A DNA stretch of 64,000 nucleotides from Paulownia fortunei (GCA_019321725.1 CM033116.1:13162841-13226840); one strand, 5' to 3'. Positions 24,801-37,435 are shown, counted from the stretch's first letter. A program made the numbers and translations. The notes: generated from the letters alone by a model not told the origin.

Positions 24801-25559
24801 GGGGTCACCAATTCACACCAAGAGTTTTTTTTTTGTGTTTTGACAGCTGCTACAACTTTAAGGTTGCAAACCCAAGTACAGGTTGTAGTAAATAATAAAT
24901 TTCTTGTGAGTTCGAAGTTGATCCACAAGAAAGTTATTTGAAAAATTCAAGTTTATATTTCTAAAAAGATGGAGTTTATGTGAATCAAAATATATGAACA
25001 ATTAATGTATGATGTAACTAAAGAAAAATCAAAGTAATAAAAGTACTGAAAATTAGGGATCTACTCTTCAGTTTTGGATAGAGAAATGGTTATTTATTCT
25101 TTTTACCTCTATTAATTGCCACAATTGAAATCCATACATAATGAAGTTTCCAATGGAAAAATATTATCAAGTAACTCATGCAATAAGATAATCATGATAT
25201 TGTCTTACTATTGCAAATTATCTCTTAACGCCAACACTTATTTATGGGATCAAGCATTTACGTACACCTTCGTCAATAATAAATTAAGGTTTCACATTAG
25301 CAGTCGGTGGGGTAAAACTGTACAATAAGCTAAATGAACCCAAGTATTAGTTGTGCCATAGGAGATACATAAATCAAGAATCACCACAAAACAAGTAGGA
25401 TTTAGATCAAAAATAAAAATAATAATACAACATACTTAAATAATTTCTACCTTTATAACCATTTCTCTTCCTCCATCAAGAGATTCAGCCTTTTTCCTCA
25501 GCAAAATAAAATTTAGAAAGACATAATAAAAGTAACAAAAACTAAAAATATAAGAGAAA
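24801..25559. other. No gene recognised
   Basis: No supported coding frame, RNA gene or repeat boundary. Confidence 0.4.
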
Positions 25560-26460
25560 CTAGAGAATGCATTTTTATTACTATTAGAAAACTTACAATA
25601 CTAGAAAATATACAAACTAGATAACTTAGCCTAAAGAAACCCTCTACCCCCCTCCTCCTTACAAGCTTAATACATGGTCTATTTATAGTACTTGGAGTAA
25701 ACTAGAGACCAAATAAATAATGGAGGGGTTAATCAAGTGGTATGCTAGTTGCCAAGAGTTGGTAAGTTGTTACACAAATTTCTCACCCATTGAATTTAAT
25801 TATATTTTTTGGTCAGTTACAGTCAGATTTTGAATATACATGAAGAATAAAAAATGTAGATCTTTTAGAGCTGATATGTTTTCATATATCTTTTGTCAAA
25901 TTTGGCGGTCGGATGAAGGAAATATGGTCAAATTACCGAGTCATGTCCAAGAGCCACCCTTTAACATCAGCAACAAATTGCAGCCTATAGTTTTACCATT
26001 TCGACACATTTTCATACCATCTTATCTTCAACAAACTTGTTTATTTACCTCTTGGGTATAACATATCTGAATTTCAGCCTAAAATAATTTTGGGCTCAAG
26101 ATATATAACCGAATTGGTGAAATTAGTCAATACTAGGTTGAACTCTGATCCGAATTTTGGTGATCCATTTTGTGCAACTACTTGGATGAATTTTCTGCTA
26201 TCATCAAAACTGAATTGGGCTGAACTTCCAACATAAAAGTTGTACCTCTATCTCTTGACTTTCAAATAAAATAGGCTTCAGGTCCATAGGGATTTTGATC
26301 ATGAAGCTATGCTCAAATTACAAAAACTACACAAGTTTGGAAACATGCTTCCATTTATTCCCTAACACAAAACATTAATAAAAAAATAATATTAACAAGA
26401 ATAAAGCAAGAAAAGTATAAAGGATTTGATACAAAAATATGTCAAAATATGCACTTATCA
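25560..26460 (-). repeat. LTR-like fragment on the minus strand with TATA box
   Basis: On the minus strand the sequence starting at 26460 reads TGATAAGTGCATATTTTGAC, a typical start of Athila/Tat-type LTRs and similar to the plus-strand LTR start at 23283. A minus-strand CTATAAATAG at about 25679-25688 is a good TATA box in the expected downstream position. The other end and the TSD were not found, so it may be truncated. Confidence 0.45.
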
Positions 26461-26537
26461 ACAACAGGGGATTCCAAGGTTTTTTTATTTGCTTCATAGT
26501 ACAGCCTTTCATTTATCCCTTACCTATATATGAACAA

Positions 26538-26599
26538 GTTAGTATATCATTACAATAACCTTCAAGAAGTTAGTATATCATTACAATAACCTTCAAGAA
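26538..26599. repeat. Perfect 31-bp tandem duplication
   Basis: 26538-26568 and 26569-26599 are identical (unit begins GTTAGTATATCATTAC and ends CTTCAAGAA). It sits at the 3' edge of the MULE coding remnant. Confidence 0.95.
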
Positions 26600-26969
26600 T
26601 GTTATAATGTATTATTATTTACTTTTTTCATCTCTAAAGTTGTCATTCTTGCATTATTTATTATTGGTCTTGACTGTATAATTTTTTGTGTCTTTGCATT
26701 TGAACTTGTTGCTTTGATATTACTTGTTGTGACTCAAGTAGGTGCTATAATCACACGACTTTTATTTGTCACCAAGTTAGTAGGGGTTGTATTCAAAGAG
26801 CTTCTTATCACTCTAGTAGGGGTTGAATTGGCACAACCTCTCGCCCCCACTCTTTTAGGGCTTCTTGTCAAGCTTGTAGCATCAATTTCCTTGCCCTTTC
26901 TTTTCTTGTGAACAGCATTACTTAGCTTCCTCTCATCTACTTATTGCTTTGATGACGTCCTTTTTGTAC

Positions 26970-27711
26970 CTTGTTTAAATATCAAGTAAAAAAGCAACAT
27001 CAATTATGAAGCTAAAATATCACAACTGTATAGAAAATATTAATGCAAAAATGATTTACCTTTCCAATAGCGTCACTTAGCAATTGTGATAGTAATGGAT
27101 CTGTTTCAAATCTAGAATTAGTTGGTTGCTCTGTATTGGCAGTAGCACCAATTTGAAGGTAAAAAATGACAGTATGACCACTTGATAGCCCTGCATCTAT
27201 TTAGTGGCTTGACCCTTTCTTTTTTCTCCCCTGTATAATCTAACAGCCATCAACAAAACATAATTAAAAAAACATAACTGAAAAATAATTACCTTTCCAA
27301 CAGCATCACTTGGCAATAAACTTGACTATTGTGTGTTTATTCCAACATTACTTTATTGTTTGTGTTAACAATATCAAATGGTGGAAGCTCAACAATGGTA
27401 GCAACACCAATTGATTGCCTTGTTTTCAATTTTTATCTTTTTTACTTTCTTTTTCTTCCTTGTATACATGTCACAAGCAAATTAACAAAATTATATGGGA
27501 AATATTAATGCAAAATGAATTACCTTTTGAATTGGTCCTTGTCTTTCATCAAGTGGTGGAGGAACATCCAATCCCTCCACACCACTTGACTGCCTACATC
27601 TACTTATTGCCTTCCCCATTCTTTTTCTTTCCTAATAGAATATCATAGAAGCATATGAGACTTTTATGTAAAAAATTGTGTATTGAATAATATAATGCAA
27701 AACAATTCACC
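26970..27711 (-). repeat. Tandemly duplicated exon-intron modules in the MULE tail
   Basis: Minus-strand exons with GT-AG boundaries: 27524-27631 (108 bp), 27293-27468 (176 bp) and 27060-27230 (171 bp), preceded by the exon ending at 27711. Introns are 27632-27710, 27469-27523, 27231-27292 and 26970-27059. Successive exons start with similar A/G-rich words (GAAAGAAAAAG, GAAGAAAAAG, GGGAGAAAAAAG), share a QSSGV/QSIGV-like core, and end alike (PLDERQGPIQK against PIKERQKPIRK; LLSDAIGK against LLPSDAVGK). Introns start GTAA/GTGA and share TTTTGCATTA words. Splicing is inferred from sequence only. Confidence 0.6.
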
Positions 27712-27794
27712 TTTCTAATAGGTTTTTGTCTTTCTTTAATAGGTGGAAGAGTATCCAATCCCTTCTCTACAGACTGACTTTATTTCTTTAGTGG

Positions 27795-27836
27795 ACAACC
27801 TCTTAAATTGTGATTGGGTTCATGGCAGAAATAACA
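27795..27836 (-). other. CCHC zinc knuckle of the MULE transposase
   Basis: CYFCHEPNHNLRGC on the minus strand fits CX2CX4HX4C exactly. It lies C-terminal to the SWIM finger, the usual order in MuDR-type proteins. Confidence 0.85.
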
Positions 27837-28130
27837 TATCATTTTAACTCCTTTTTTCCCCAAAATCCTTGTTTGGTTATTATCATTTATATTTCTCTTT
27901 CTCCATTCTTATCTACACCTGGTTCTTTTATCCTATCATGTTTCTTAGGCCTCTCAGGCAACCTCTCACACACTACAGGAATCAGTGGTGGCATATCTAC
28001 CTTAGGGCATATGTCACTGTTATTAAGTGCACCCATCAAATGGTTGTAAGTCTTTAAATATCTCCTTCTTATAATAATTGTCTACATAGTCTTCAGTATT
28101 ATAGCCCATGTAGTACAATCCACAAATGGC

Positions 28131-28177
28131 ATGTGCACAAGGATGCCAGTGAGCTCCCATACTCTACAGCTACATGT
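28131..28177 (-). other. SWIM zinc finger of the MULE transposase (frameshifted)
   Basis: Minus strand TCSCRVWELTG, then after a one-base shift PCAHAICGLYYMGY: the C-x-C...C-x-H pattern of a SWIM finger, which in MULE transposases follows the catalytic core. The frame change lies between the two half-sites. Confidence 0.8.
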
Positions 28178-30100
28178 TTTCTCCCCTAGATGCAACCTAA
28201 ACCTATTCCATAACAACTCTCAATCTCAAAATAATCTTGACTATTTCAATAGGCGATGAACTCCATTGACTTCTTCTTCAACTCCTCTAAATGCTTACTG
28301 ACCTTAAGATATAGGTCCCTATTATACTTCTCCATTTGATCCCCCCTCATATGTATACTATTCATCAAAATCAATCTAACAATCTCCAACATACACTCAA
28401 TTAGCTTATCCCTAGCTCTCAATATCAGTGAATTAAAACTTTTAGATATGTTATGCAATAATATAGCAGACTTGGGGTAAGTACTAAAACGGGACCTAGA
28501 TCAATGTGTTGGTGGACTCTACTCCAACCACTCATATAAAGCTATATTCCGATCCTTCAATTCAGTTATTTTTCTATCAAATCAACGACTCTACTAGCCC
28601 TTGCAGCTTTACAAAGAATGTTTAAGGTTAAACCTTTATGTGCAAATTTAAATTTTTGTACAAGTGCATAATAAGAAATATATGTTCACACCAAGACAAT
28701 AATTATTCTATAGCATCAATCAACCCCTTTTGTTTGTTAGACATTATTATCCAGTGGGAATTGTTCCTTGTATATATCCTAGACAAGTAAACATATAAAC
28801 CACAACCATGATTTCATCTTTTTTTTCTCTACAACAATGTATGTAAATGGATACATACAGTTGTTGCCATTGTTCCCTACCACACTTAAAAAAATTCCAC
28901 CAGTAGAACTTCTGATATGACAAACATCAAGACATATGACTACCTACAACCCTCAACAAACCCCATTCTCAAAGCCCCCCAACATATTTATATTTTATCT
29001 TGACAGTTGTCCCTAAATTTGACTTTTTAATTTCTTCTCCATAAGGCCAAAGCATAGCATATTGTTCACTATCAGATCCACTATCCATTTTAAAAACTTT
29101 TTTCTTTACCCTAAACATTTGACTCTTGTTAAAGACTAGCTTTATGTCTTTTTGTATGATTGTCATCATTGAATCCACTGGTCACTTAAGATTAGTCCAT
29201 AATTTATCCTTGTATAAATGAGATAGCCATTTAGAATTTGCATGAGAGACTCTCTTACCTAGGGCATTGATGTTTTCCATTATATGTTTTTACCTATACG
29301 TATCCTCATTTTGTAAATCAGAAGCATATATAACCATGGACAGGTTTCATGTTTACATTTTGCTTGCACTTTAAAACACATTCACAGCTCAAATTTAAGA
29401 TCATAGGTATCTCCATTGTGTTAAAGATTGGATGATCATTATATATATTTTAGCCTTCATTTTCTACTCTAGCTGCCCCCCTTCCCCCCCTCCCCCCATA
29501 CACACATTCTTCATCAATATTAGTATCAAATCATACATCATCATTAGAAACATCGCACTTATTATCAACAAAGTTCTGTGACAAATCAAAACATAAACCA
29601 ATTAAATGCTTATCCTCACTATCATTACTTTTATTTTCATCAAGTAAATCATAATGCATTGTGAAAAGGTCATTGTTATACATATGCCCCTCACCTACAT
29701 AATCTATAGGTGTATCATTCTTGTCCTCATTAGATGGGTCCCTATTGGCTTCATTCAGTTCCATGCTTTCTTCATTATCACCAACAAACAGCAGAGGCTC
29801 ATCAACTCTAGGAAAGTCTGGGTAGGTTCTCTCACAGACTCAAATTCACTACAATTTACATTAACTTTTTCTTGCTCTATAAACACCCCAACCATACTAT
29901 TCTTATCAATGAAATTCATAGAGATCAAAGCATCATTATTATTTTGCAATAATATCAAAGAACTGCAATCATTTACCCCACCTTACTATAGTAAAAATCT
30001 TGAAATTCTTTTAAACCTATTTCTTTGGCCATATTTTTTAACTCAAGCACGGACATTTCATCAGGATAACAATAGTCAATGTGAAAAATATTTACCCCAA

Positions 30101-31721
30101 TGATAAGTTAGTTTTATACCAACAATTCATATAACTTTTGATTAATATTAGGTTTGTTTTCAAGAGTTTTTGTTATTTTTTAGGCATTTAGTGGGAAATC
30201 TTGTAGGTAATGACAAAAGGAGAAGAAAATGGAAAGAAACCAAAAAACTTGGTTGAAATGTTGAAGAATTCGAATTGTGGTGCGACTGATGGCAGTTTTT
30301 GTATTTCAAACATAACTCTTTGCTTCAATATTATTTTGATTTAATTCTTGAATCAATGGAAATCTAAGATATATATCTATAAGTTTTATGTGTTTTACAA
30401 AATCTAATTATGTCAATATCAATGCGATAAACCGAGCTTAAAAATAAGCACTGGGCTGAAATTTTCTAGGATGACACATCTTGGTATTTTCAGTATAACT
30501 CTCTCCATATAAGTAATATTTAGTTGATTCAAGTTCCAATGGAAAATCAACACATAGAGATACAATTAATATGAAGATACTAAAAGCTATTTTGGCTTCT
30601 AAAGTGGTGAAAATTGGTTGAAAGAGGCTACAAGAGCTGCAAAAACTGATTCTGGACAGCAAGTGCAGTGCCTAGGCGCTGCCTTCTAGCACCTAGGCGC
30701 TGTACACACTATTTGGATAGACAATGCAGCGCCTAGATGCTACCTGGCAAACAAGGTCAAAATGGGCATTTTGCCCTCTTTAGGGCAATTCCTATCTATT
30801 TTGAGAGATTCCAAAAGCCTCCAAATGAGTTTTTGATGAGGAGAAAAGTGAGGAAAAGCCAAGAAGCAAAGGAGAACAAGGATACTTGGAGAGAAGAAGG
30901 CCATTCTTAAAGACAAGCCATTCTTGAAGACAAGAAAAGCTTCGACCATTACTTCTACTTCACAAATTGGTGAACAATTTCCATGTTCTTTCTTATGTAT
31001 TTCTTGAGGTTATATTCATATATGAGGAACTAAACTTTTCTTTCTATAGGATGATGTAACCTTATTTGAACCTATGTTTTGAATTCCAAATAATATTAGT
31101 TCAAGTTATTCATCTTGTTTGTGTTATCTTGTTTAGTTAATTGGCCACTAATTGAGATTGTTTAACATAAGAGATTCGACACTCGAGAGATGGAAGATTA
31201 TACATGATCATAGGGATAACACAACATATGAATCATAGAGTTGAGAAGCTTATGAAACCTTTGAAGTTTTGAAGAAGAATTCATTGAACTTTTGTAGAGT
31301 TTTACTCTTGAATTTTTATAGAGATATCGAAATTTATGTTAGAACTTATAGTCAATTTGGCACTCGAGAGAGGGAATTGATGAGTTTAGAAATTCTTAAC
31401 TTACATGTGTTGTTAAGTTGAATTGGTATATTTTGGAATGAAGAATATAGGTGATAATTAGGTGAGTCATTCCTCTAGAATTTATTGCTCATAAGGTGTT
31501 TGTTGAATTGCTTCTAAAAACTCCATTCTTATCTATGCATTTTTATCTTACTTTACTTTGTTTTCCAATCATTACTCGATTTTCTAGATAAAATTAGGAC
31601 TATTTGAACTATGGTACTTAATGCAATTTTTGATTACAATCCTTATGGATACGATACGATACTCATCATTATATTAAAACTTGAAACTGTGCACTTGCAG
31701 TTTATATAATTTTCACGAACA
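30101..31721 (+). repeat. 5' LTR of the Athila-like element
   Basis: 1621 bp, TGATAAG...CACGAACA. Carries three GC-rich near-palindromic units at 30665-30745 (cores GTGCCTAGGCGC, GCACCTAGGCGC, GCGCCTAGATGC). Homologous to 38676-40333 and 40823-42457. Confidence 0.93.
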
Positions 31722-31727
31722 AGTTTT

Positions 31728-31745
31728 TGGCGTCGTTGCCGGGGA
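31728..31745 (+). other. Primer-binding site, tRNA-Asp type
   Basis: TGGCGTCGTTGCCGGGGA differs by one C-to-T change from TGGCGCCGTTGCCGGGGA, the complement of a plant tRNA-Asp 3' end. It starts six bases after the LTR end. Confidence 0.88.
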
Positions 31746-31866
31746 TTATTTTATCTTAATTGCATTAATATTGGTATGACTTAGTCTTGATTTTAGTTTA
31801 GATTATTTTTATTTTCTTCCCATATTTTGATGTTGTTTTGCCTTACATCGGATTATACGTATTTGT

Positions 31867-33969
31867 ATGCGTAAGACTAGGAGTCTTGACTTGGGTTATT
31901 TTGATCTAGAAATTGAGCGGACTCTTCGAGCTATTAGAGAAGCGAAAAGTGTTGACAATCAAACCATGACAGATAACATCAACAATGTTAATGTGAATGC
32001 CAATCTTCCATTGCAACAACCACCACCATAACGAGCTATTCGAGACTATTATCAACCAACCATGAACCAAAACTACTCTGGGATAGCTCGACAATCGATC
32101 AATACCAATAATTTTGAACTTAAACCAGCTCTCATTAGCATGGTGTAACAAAACCAATTTGGAGAAAGTGCGGTGGAGGATCCAAATGCGCACTTAGCTA
32201 TGTTTTTGGAGATTTGTGACACCATCAAAATGAATGGAGTGCCTGATGATGCCATTAGACTTCGCTTATTTCCATTCTCTCTTCGAGATAAAGCTAGGCT
32301 ATGGTTACAATCTTTTGCACCATGTAGCATACCGAGTTAGAATGACTTGACACAAAAATTCCTTGTTAAATACTTTCCACCAAGCAAGATACTTCAACTC
32401 AAGAGTGAGATAGCTCAATTCCGTAAACAAGATTTTAAGCCACTATATGAAGCTTGGGAAAGGTTTAAAGATTTTCTAAGAAGGTGTCCTCAACATGGTT
32501 ATGAGGATTGGCAGTAGGTACAATACTTCTACAATGGTTTGAACGGGCAAACTCGAACCATAATAAATGCTGCCGCAGGTGGGACTTTGATGACTAAGGC
32601 TGCAAATGAAGCCCATATTTTGCTAGAGGAGATGGCTACTAATAGCTATCAATGGCCTTCTGAGAGGTCTTCCATAAAAAAGGTTGTCGGTGTTCTTGAG
32701 GTAGATTCATTTACATAATTAGTTGCACAAGTTTCTGCTCTTTCTAACCAAATTGCAGCTTGGACTTCTAATGGAGTTTCTCAAAGAATGGACTCCATGG
32801 CATCCACCAGCACTTTATTTATGGAAACCAAAGGTAATGAGCAGGTAAACTTTGTTAATAATCATAATTTCAATTTCATGGGAAATCAACTACCTACTCA
32901 CTACCATCCGGGGCTTAAAAATCATGAGAATTTTTTCTATGCTAATAATCAAAATGTGCTTCAACCCCCACCGGGTTACAATAATCCACCACATCCCAAC
33001 CCTCAAGTAGGTGAGAAAAAGGCATCTTTGGAGGATTTGATAAGCACTTTCATTGGTGAGACAAGAGCCCAATTGAATAAAGATGAAGCGAAGATAGACA
33101 ACATTAAGACTCAATTTGGGCACCTAGCTTCAAGTTTAGGAGCTCAAATGAAATCAATAGAGACTCAAATTGGATAGCTTGCTACTGAAATTAATGCTCA
33201 AAAATAAAAAGAAAACTTTCAAAGTGATACGAAAATGAATCCAATGGAGCATTGCAAAGCTATCCAACTTCAAAGTGGAACCAAAATCAAGGGGCCGGAA
33301 ATGCAAAGTTCTAAATTTGATGAGTCAATGGCAAGTACCTCAAGTGAAAGTCCTATGGAGGAACAACCAAATGAAGAAGAAATGCAATCAAATGAACAAA
33401 CAGGGGCTGAGAAGCTAAAATCTACTCCTAACTTTAAAACTTCTAAATTTAATGTTCCCATTCCTTTTCCATAAAGATTTCAAAAGAAAAAGATTGATTC
33501 ACAATTTTCAAAAAATTTGGAAATCTTTAAGAAAATTCATATTAATATTCCTTTTGCAGATACTCTTGAGCAAATGCCCAACTACGCCAAGTTCATGAAA
33601 AATGTGATGTCAAGAAAAAGGCGATTGGTGGAGTTTGAAATCGTGAATCTCACAGAGGAGTGTAGTGCCATTTTACAAAAAAAGCTTCCTCAAAAATTGA
33701 AGGATCCAAGGAGTTTTACTATTCCTTGTACCATAGGAGAATCTTTCTTTGATAAAGCATTATGTGATCTAGGAGCAAGTATTAATTTGATGCCACTTTC
33801 TGTTTTCTGGAAATTAGGAATTGGAGAAGTCAAGCCATCCACTATCACCTTGCAATTGGCGGATAGGTCTCTCACTTATCCAAGAGGAGTTGTTGAAGAT
33901 GTATTGGTAAAAGTGAACAAATTCATATTTCCTGCAGATTTTGTGGTGTTAGATATGGAGGAAGACTAA
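31867..33969 (+). pseudogene. gag-protease pseudogene of the Athila-like element
   Basis: One unshifted frame runs from the ATG at 31867 to 33969 but is cut by nine in-frame stops, at 32029, 32146, 32338, 32515, 32716, 33175, 33205, 33472 and 33967. Most are readable as CAA or CAG changed to TAA or TAG; the one at 32338 is best read as TGG to TAG. The capsid domain includes EDPNAHLAMFLEICDTIKMN and LYEAWERFKDFLRRCP. A PPPGYN motif and a coiled-coil-like SLEDLISTF..DNIKTQFGHL region follow. The protease has DLGAS (Asp codon 33766-33768) followed by INLMPLSVF. No zinc knuckle is apparent. Non-functional. Confidence 0.88.
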
Positions 33970-34089
33970 GAAATTTCTTTAATTCTTGGTCGACCTTTCC
34001 TTGCTACGGGGCATACTTTGATTGATGTGCAACGCGGTGAATTAACTCTAAGAGTTAATAAGGATGAAGTGATGTTTAACATTTATCGG

Positions 34090-37000
34090 TGCATTGAAGT
34101 TTCAAGAAGAACCACATACTTGTAATAGGATTGAAATGTTAGAAACTTGCTTGCATAATCATTTCCTCAAACAAATTCCTATCGAACTTTTAGAGCAATG
34201 CATTGTTCATTCCATAATGCAAGGTAATGACCATGATATTGATAATAATGATTTAATGCATTACTTGCTCTTTCTTGAATTAGGAGCGGTGGAGTTGAAA
34301 AAGGATAAATGCAAGGAAGCAATAGGAGATACCACAATCAAGGAACAAACAATATCACCGGAGTTAAAAACACTTACCGAGCATTTGTGGTATGAATTTC
34401 TAGGTGCTAACAACACATTTTCGATAATTATTTCTGCATCCCTATCTCCTTTAGAGGTTGAGAAATTGCTTCGTGTTTTAAGAGAGCATAAATCTGTTAT
34501 TGGTTGGTCAATTTCTAATTTAAAAGGTATTAGTCCTTCAATTGTCATGCATAAAATCTTAATGGAAGAATCTTACAAACCATCTATTGAACATCAATGT
34601 AGACTAAATCCTATAATGAAAGAGGTTGTAAGAAATGAAGTCTTGAAATGGTTGAATGCTGGAATTATTTATGCAATTTCTGATAGTTCTTGGGTGAGTC
34701 CAGTTCATGTAGTTCAAAAAAAGGTGGCATGACCATAATTCAAAATGATAACAATGAATTAATACCAACAAGGATGGTCACAGGTTGGCAAGTGTGTATT
34801 GATTATAGAAAACTCAACAAAGCTACTCGTAAAGACCATTTTTCCCTTCTATTTATTGATCAAATGTTAGACGGACTTGTAGGGTATCAATACTATTATT
34901 TTTTTGATGGTTATTCGGGATACAATCAAATTGTCATAGCACCCAAAGACCAAGAGAAAACAACATTCACATGCCCTTATTGTACTTTTGCTTTTCGAAG
35001 AATGCCATTTGGATTATGTAATGCCTCATCCACATTTCAAAGATGCATGATGGCAATTTTTCATGATATATGGTGGAGAACATAATGGAAATTTTTATGG
35101 ATGATTTTTCAGTATTTGGCTCCTTATTTGATTTATATCTACATAATCTTTCTCTTATTTTGCAGAGATGTGAGGAGACTAACCTTGTTTTAAATTGGAA
35201 AAAATGCCATTTTATGGTAAAAGAAGGTATTGTTTTAGGTCACCGAGTGTCCTCCGAATGACTTGAGGTAGACCGATCAAAAATTATTGCTATTGAAAAA
35301 CTTCCACTACCAATCAATGTGAAAGCTATTCATAGTTTTTTGGGATATGCTGGGTTTTATAGAAGATTCATTAAAGAATTTTCAAAAATTGTAAAACCTT
35401 TGTGCAACCTTTTGGAAAAAGATAAGCCATTTGACTTTAATGTTGATTGTTTACAGGCCTTTGATCACATCAAGAATGCACTCATTTCAACTCCTATTAT
35501 GGTGGTACTGGATTGGACCCAACCATTTGAACTTATGTATGATACTAGTGATTATGCGGTTGGAGCAGTGTTAGGATAAAGAAAAGATAAAATTTTCAGG
35601 GCCATTTACTTTGCAAGCCGAACACTTGATGATGCTCAACAAAATTACACCACCACTGAAAAAGAATTATTAGCCGTTGTGTTTGCATTTGATAAATTCC
35701 GTACTTATCTTATAAGTACCAAGGTGATAGTGTATAACGATCATGCTGCTATTAGGTACCTCTTTGCCAAAAAGGATGCAAAACCAAGGCTAATCTAATG
35801 GATACTCCTTCTTCAATAAGAAGGGAAGTGAAAATGTGATGGCGGATCACTTATCGAGGTTGGAGAATAAAAATAAAAATTTTGAAGGACCAATTAAAGA
35901 ATTTTTCCCAGATGAGTTTATTTTGGCAATCAAAGATAATTTACCTTGGTATGCAGATTTTGTGAATTATCTTGCAGGTGGATTATTATCCCCAGACCTC
36001 ACATATCATCAAAAGAAAAAATTCTTACATGATATGAAATCATATCTATGGGATGATCCCTTGCTCTTCAAAAGGTGTTCAGATTCTGTGATTCAGAGAT
36101 GCATTCCAATAGATGAAACAAATAAAATTCTTAAGCATTATCATTCATCCCCATGTGGTGGTCATTTCGGACCTACAAGGATAGCTTCTAAGGTATTGCA
36201 ATTGGTTTTTATTGGCCATCTTTGTTTAAGGATTGTTATGCTTTTGTGCAGATATGTGACCGGTGTCAAAGGACTGGAATAATTACTAGACGCCATGAGC
36301 TTCCTTTGACTAACATGATGGAAGTTGAACTCTTTGATGTTTGGGGGATTGACTTCATGGGACCATTTCCTCCATCAAATGGTCGATCATACATTTTGCT
36401 TGATGTGGATTATGTCTCCAAGTGGATAGAAGCAATTGCCACACCTACTAATGATGCCAAGGTAGTGCTTAAATTCTTGCACAAACATATTTTCACTCAT
36501 TTTAGCACACCTAGAGCAATTGTAAGTGATGAAGGTTCTCATTTTTGCAATAAAATGTTTAATAACCTTTTGGCTAAGTATGGTGTGAGACACAAAGTAG
36601 CTCTTGGATATCATCCGCAATCAAATGGACAAGCCAAAATCCTTGAGAAAACGGTAAGCATTAATCGAAAGGATTGAGCACATAAACTTGATGATGCATT
36701 GTGGGCATACCGCACAGCATATAAAACTCCTATAGGTATGTCTCCTTATATATTAGTTTATGGAAAAGCTTGTCACCTCCCCATTGAACTATAACATAGA
36801 GCATATTGGGCTGTACAACAATTAAATTTTGATACAAAGGCAATAGGAGAAAAAAGGTTGTTGCAACTCAATGAAATGGAGAAATTTAGGCTTGATGCTT
36901 ATGAAAATGCTAAAATCTATAAAGAAAAAACAAAACAATGCATGACAAAATGATCTTGAGAAGGGAATTTCAACTTGGACAACTTGTGTTTCTTTTCAAT

Positions 37001-37201
37001 TCAAGATTAAAACTTTTTCTGGGAAAATTAAAATCTAGATGGCCCGGTCCCTTTATTGTCAACAAGACATTTCTATTTGGGGCGGTTGAGCTCAAAGGTA
37101 AGGATGGCATATTATTTCCTGTCAATGGACAGAGGTTGAAACATTATTATAGCAATAAAATTTGGAATATGTCTAATCTTCCACTTGGAGAAGCAATCTA
37201 G
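34090..37201 (+). pseudogene. pol pseudogene (RT-RH-IN) of the Athila-like element
   Basis: Reverse transcriptase about 34560-35270, with CIDYRKLNKATRKDHFSLLF, PFGLCNASSTFQRCMM and the FMDD box (Asp pair 35100-35105). RNase H about 35480-35850 ([26 protein letters not shown]). Integrase: His/Cys finger about 36135-36275 and core 36330-36680 with GIDFMGP and SDEGSHF. At 36635/36636 the conserved GQAE motif reads GQAK-ILEK: a run of codons including the catalytic Glu appears deleted in frame. Stops (for example 35261, 35577, 36675) and frameshifts add to the damage. The final frame ends at 37201 with a typical ..YYSNKIW tail. Non-functional. Confidence 0.87.
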
Positions 37202-37435
37202 GTATTCAGTTTCGATCTAGCTAAAGACTTTAAATAAAGCACTTCTTGGGAGGCAACCCAAGCTCTTTTTTTTTCTTGTTTTGTGAGTATTGTTATTCTT
37301 GTATTGTTTCATATCATGATGATTGCTCCTTGATATTTTACTCATTTTTGCAGGTTAAAGGCTAAACACCACCCATTTTTAGGAAAGTCCCCTTATTTTA
37401 CAATTCTTTCAATCATTGAGGACAATGCTTATATT

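Larger units (their letters stand above)
26600..30100 (-). pseudogene. MULE (Mutator-like) transposase pseudogene, main part
   Basis: Read right to left. 30100-29950 encodes an N-terminal domain (FHIDYCYPDEMSVLELKNMA). An acidic linker lies at 29530-29760, and 28969-29178 carries SDSEQYAMLWPYGEE, typical of plant MULEs. The transposase core at 28240-28870 includes WIIMSNKQKGLIDA, where the usual catalytic Asp of the S-D-x-Q-K-G motif is Asn (28736-28738), and ends with a SFNSLILRARDK-type helix. A SWIM zinc finger lies at 28131-28177 and a zinc knuckle at 27795-27836. A tail of repeated short exons follows (26.97-27.83 kb). Stops and frameshifts make it non-functional. The missing N-terminus lies at 40334-40420, beyond the inserted retrotransposon. 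Confidence 0.82.

Noticed and set aside
26714..26911. Plus-strand frame of 65 residues, Leu/Val-rich, resembling a membrane peptide
   Set aside because: It is antisense to the Ser/Thr-rich tail of the MULE gene; hydrophobicity is a by-product of that composition.
29470..29500. C-rich tract as a possible quadruplex
   Set aside because: Short run inside the MULE coding remnant; probably a locally expanded homopolymer.
29654..30103. 149-residue plus-strand frame, one of the longer ones in the window
   Set aside because: Lies opposite the recognised MULE N-terminal region and ends at the retrotransposon TSD; no recognisable domain.
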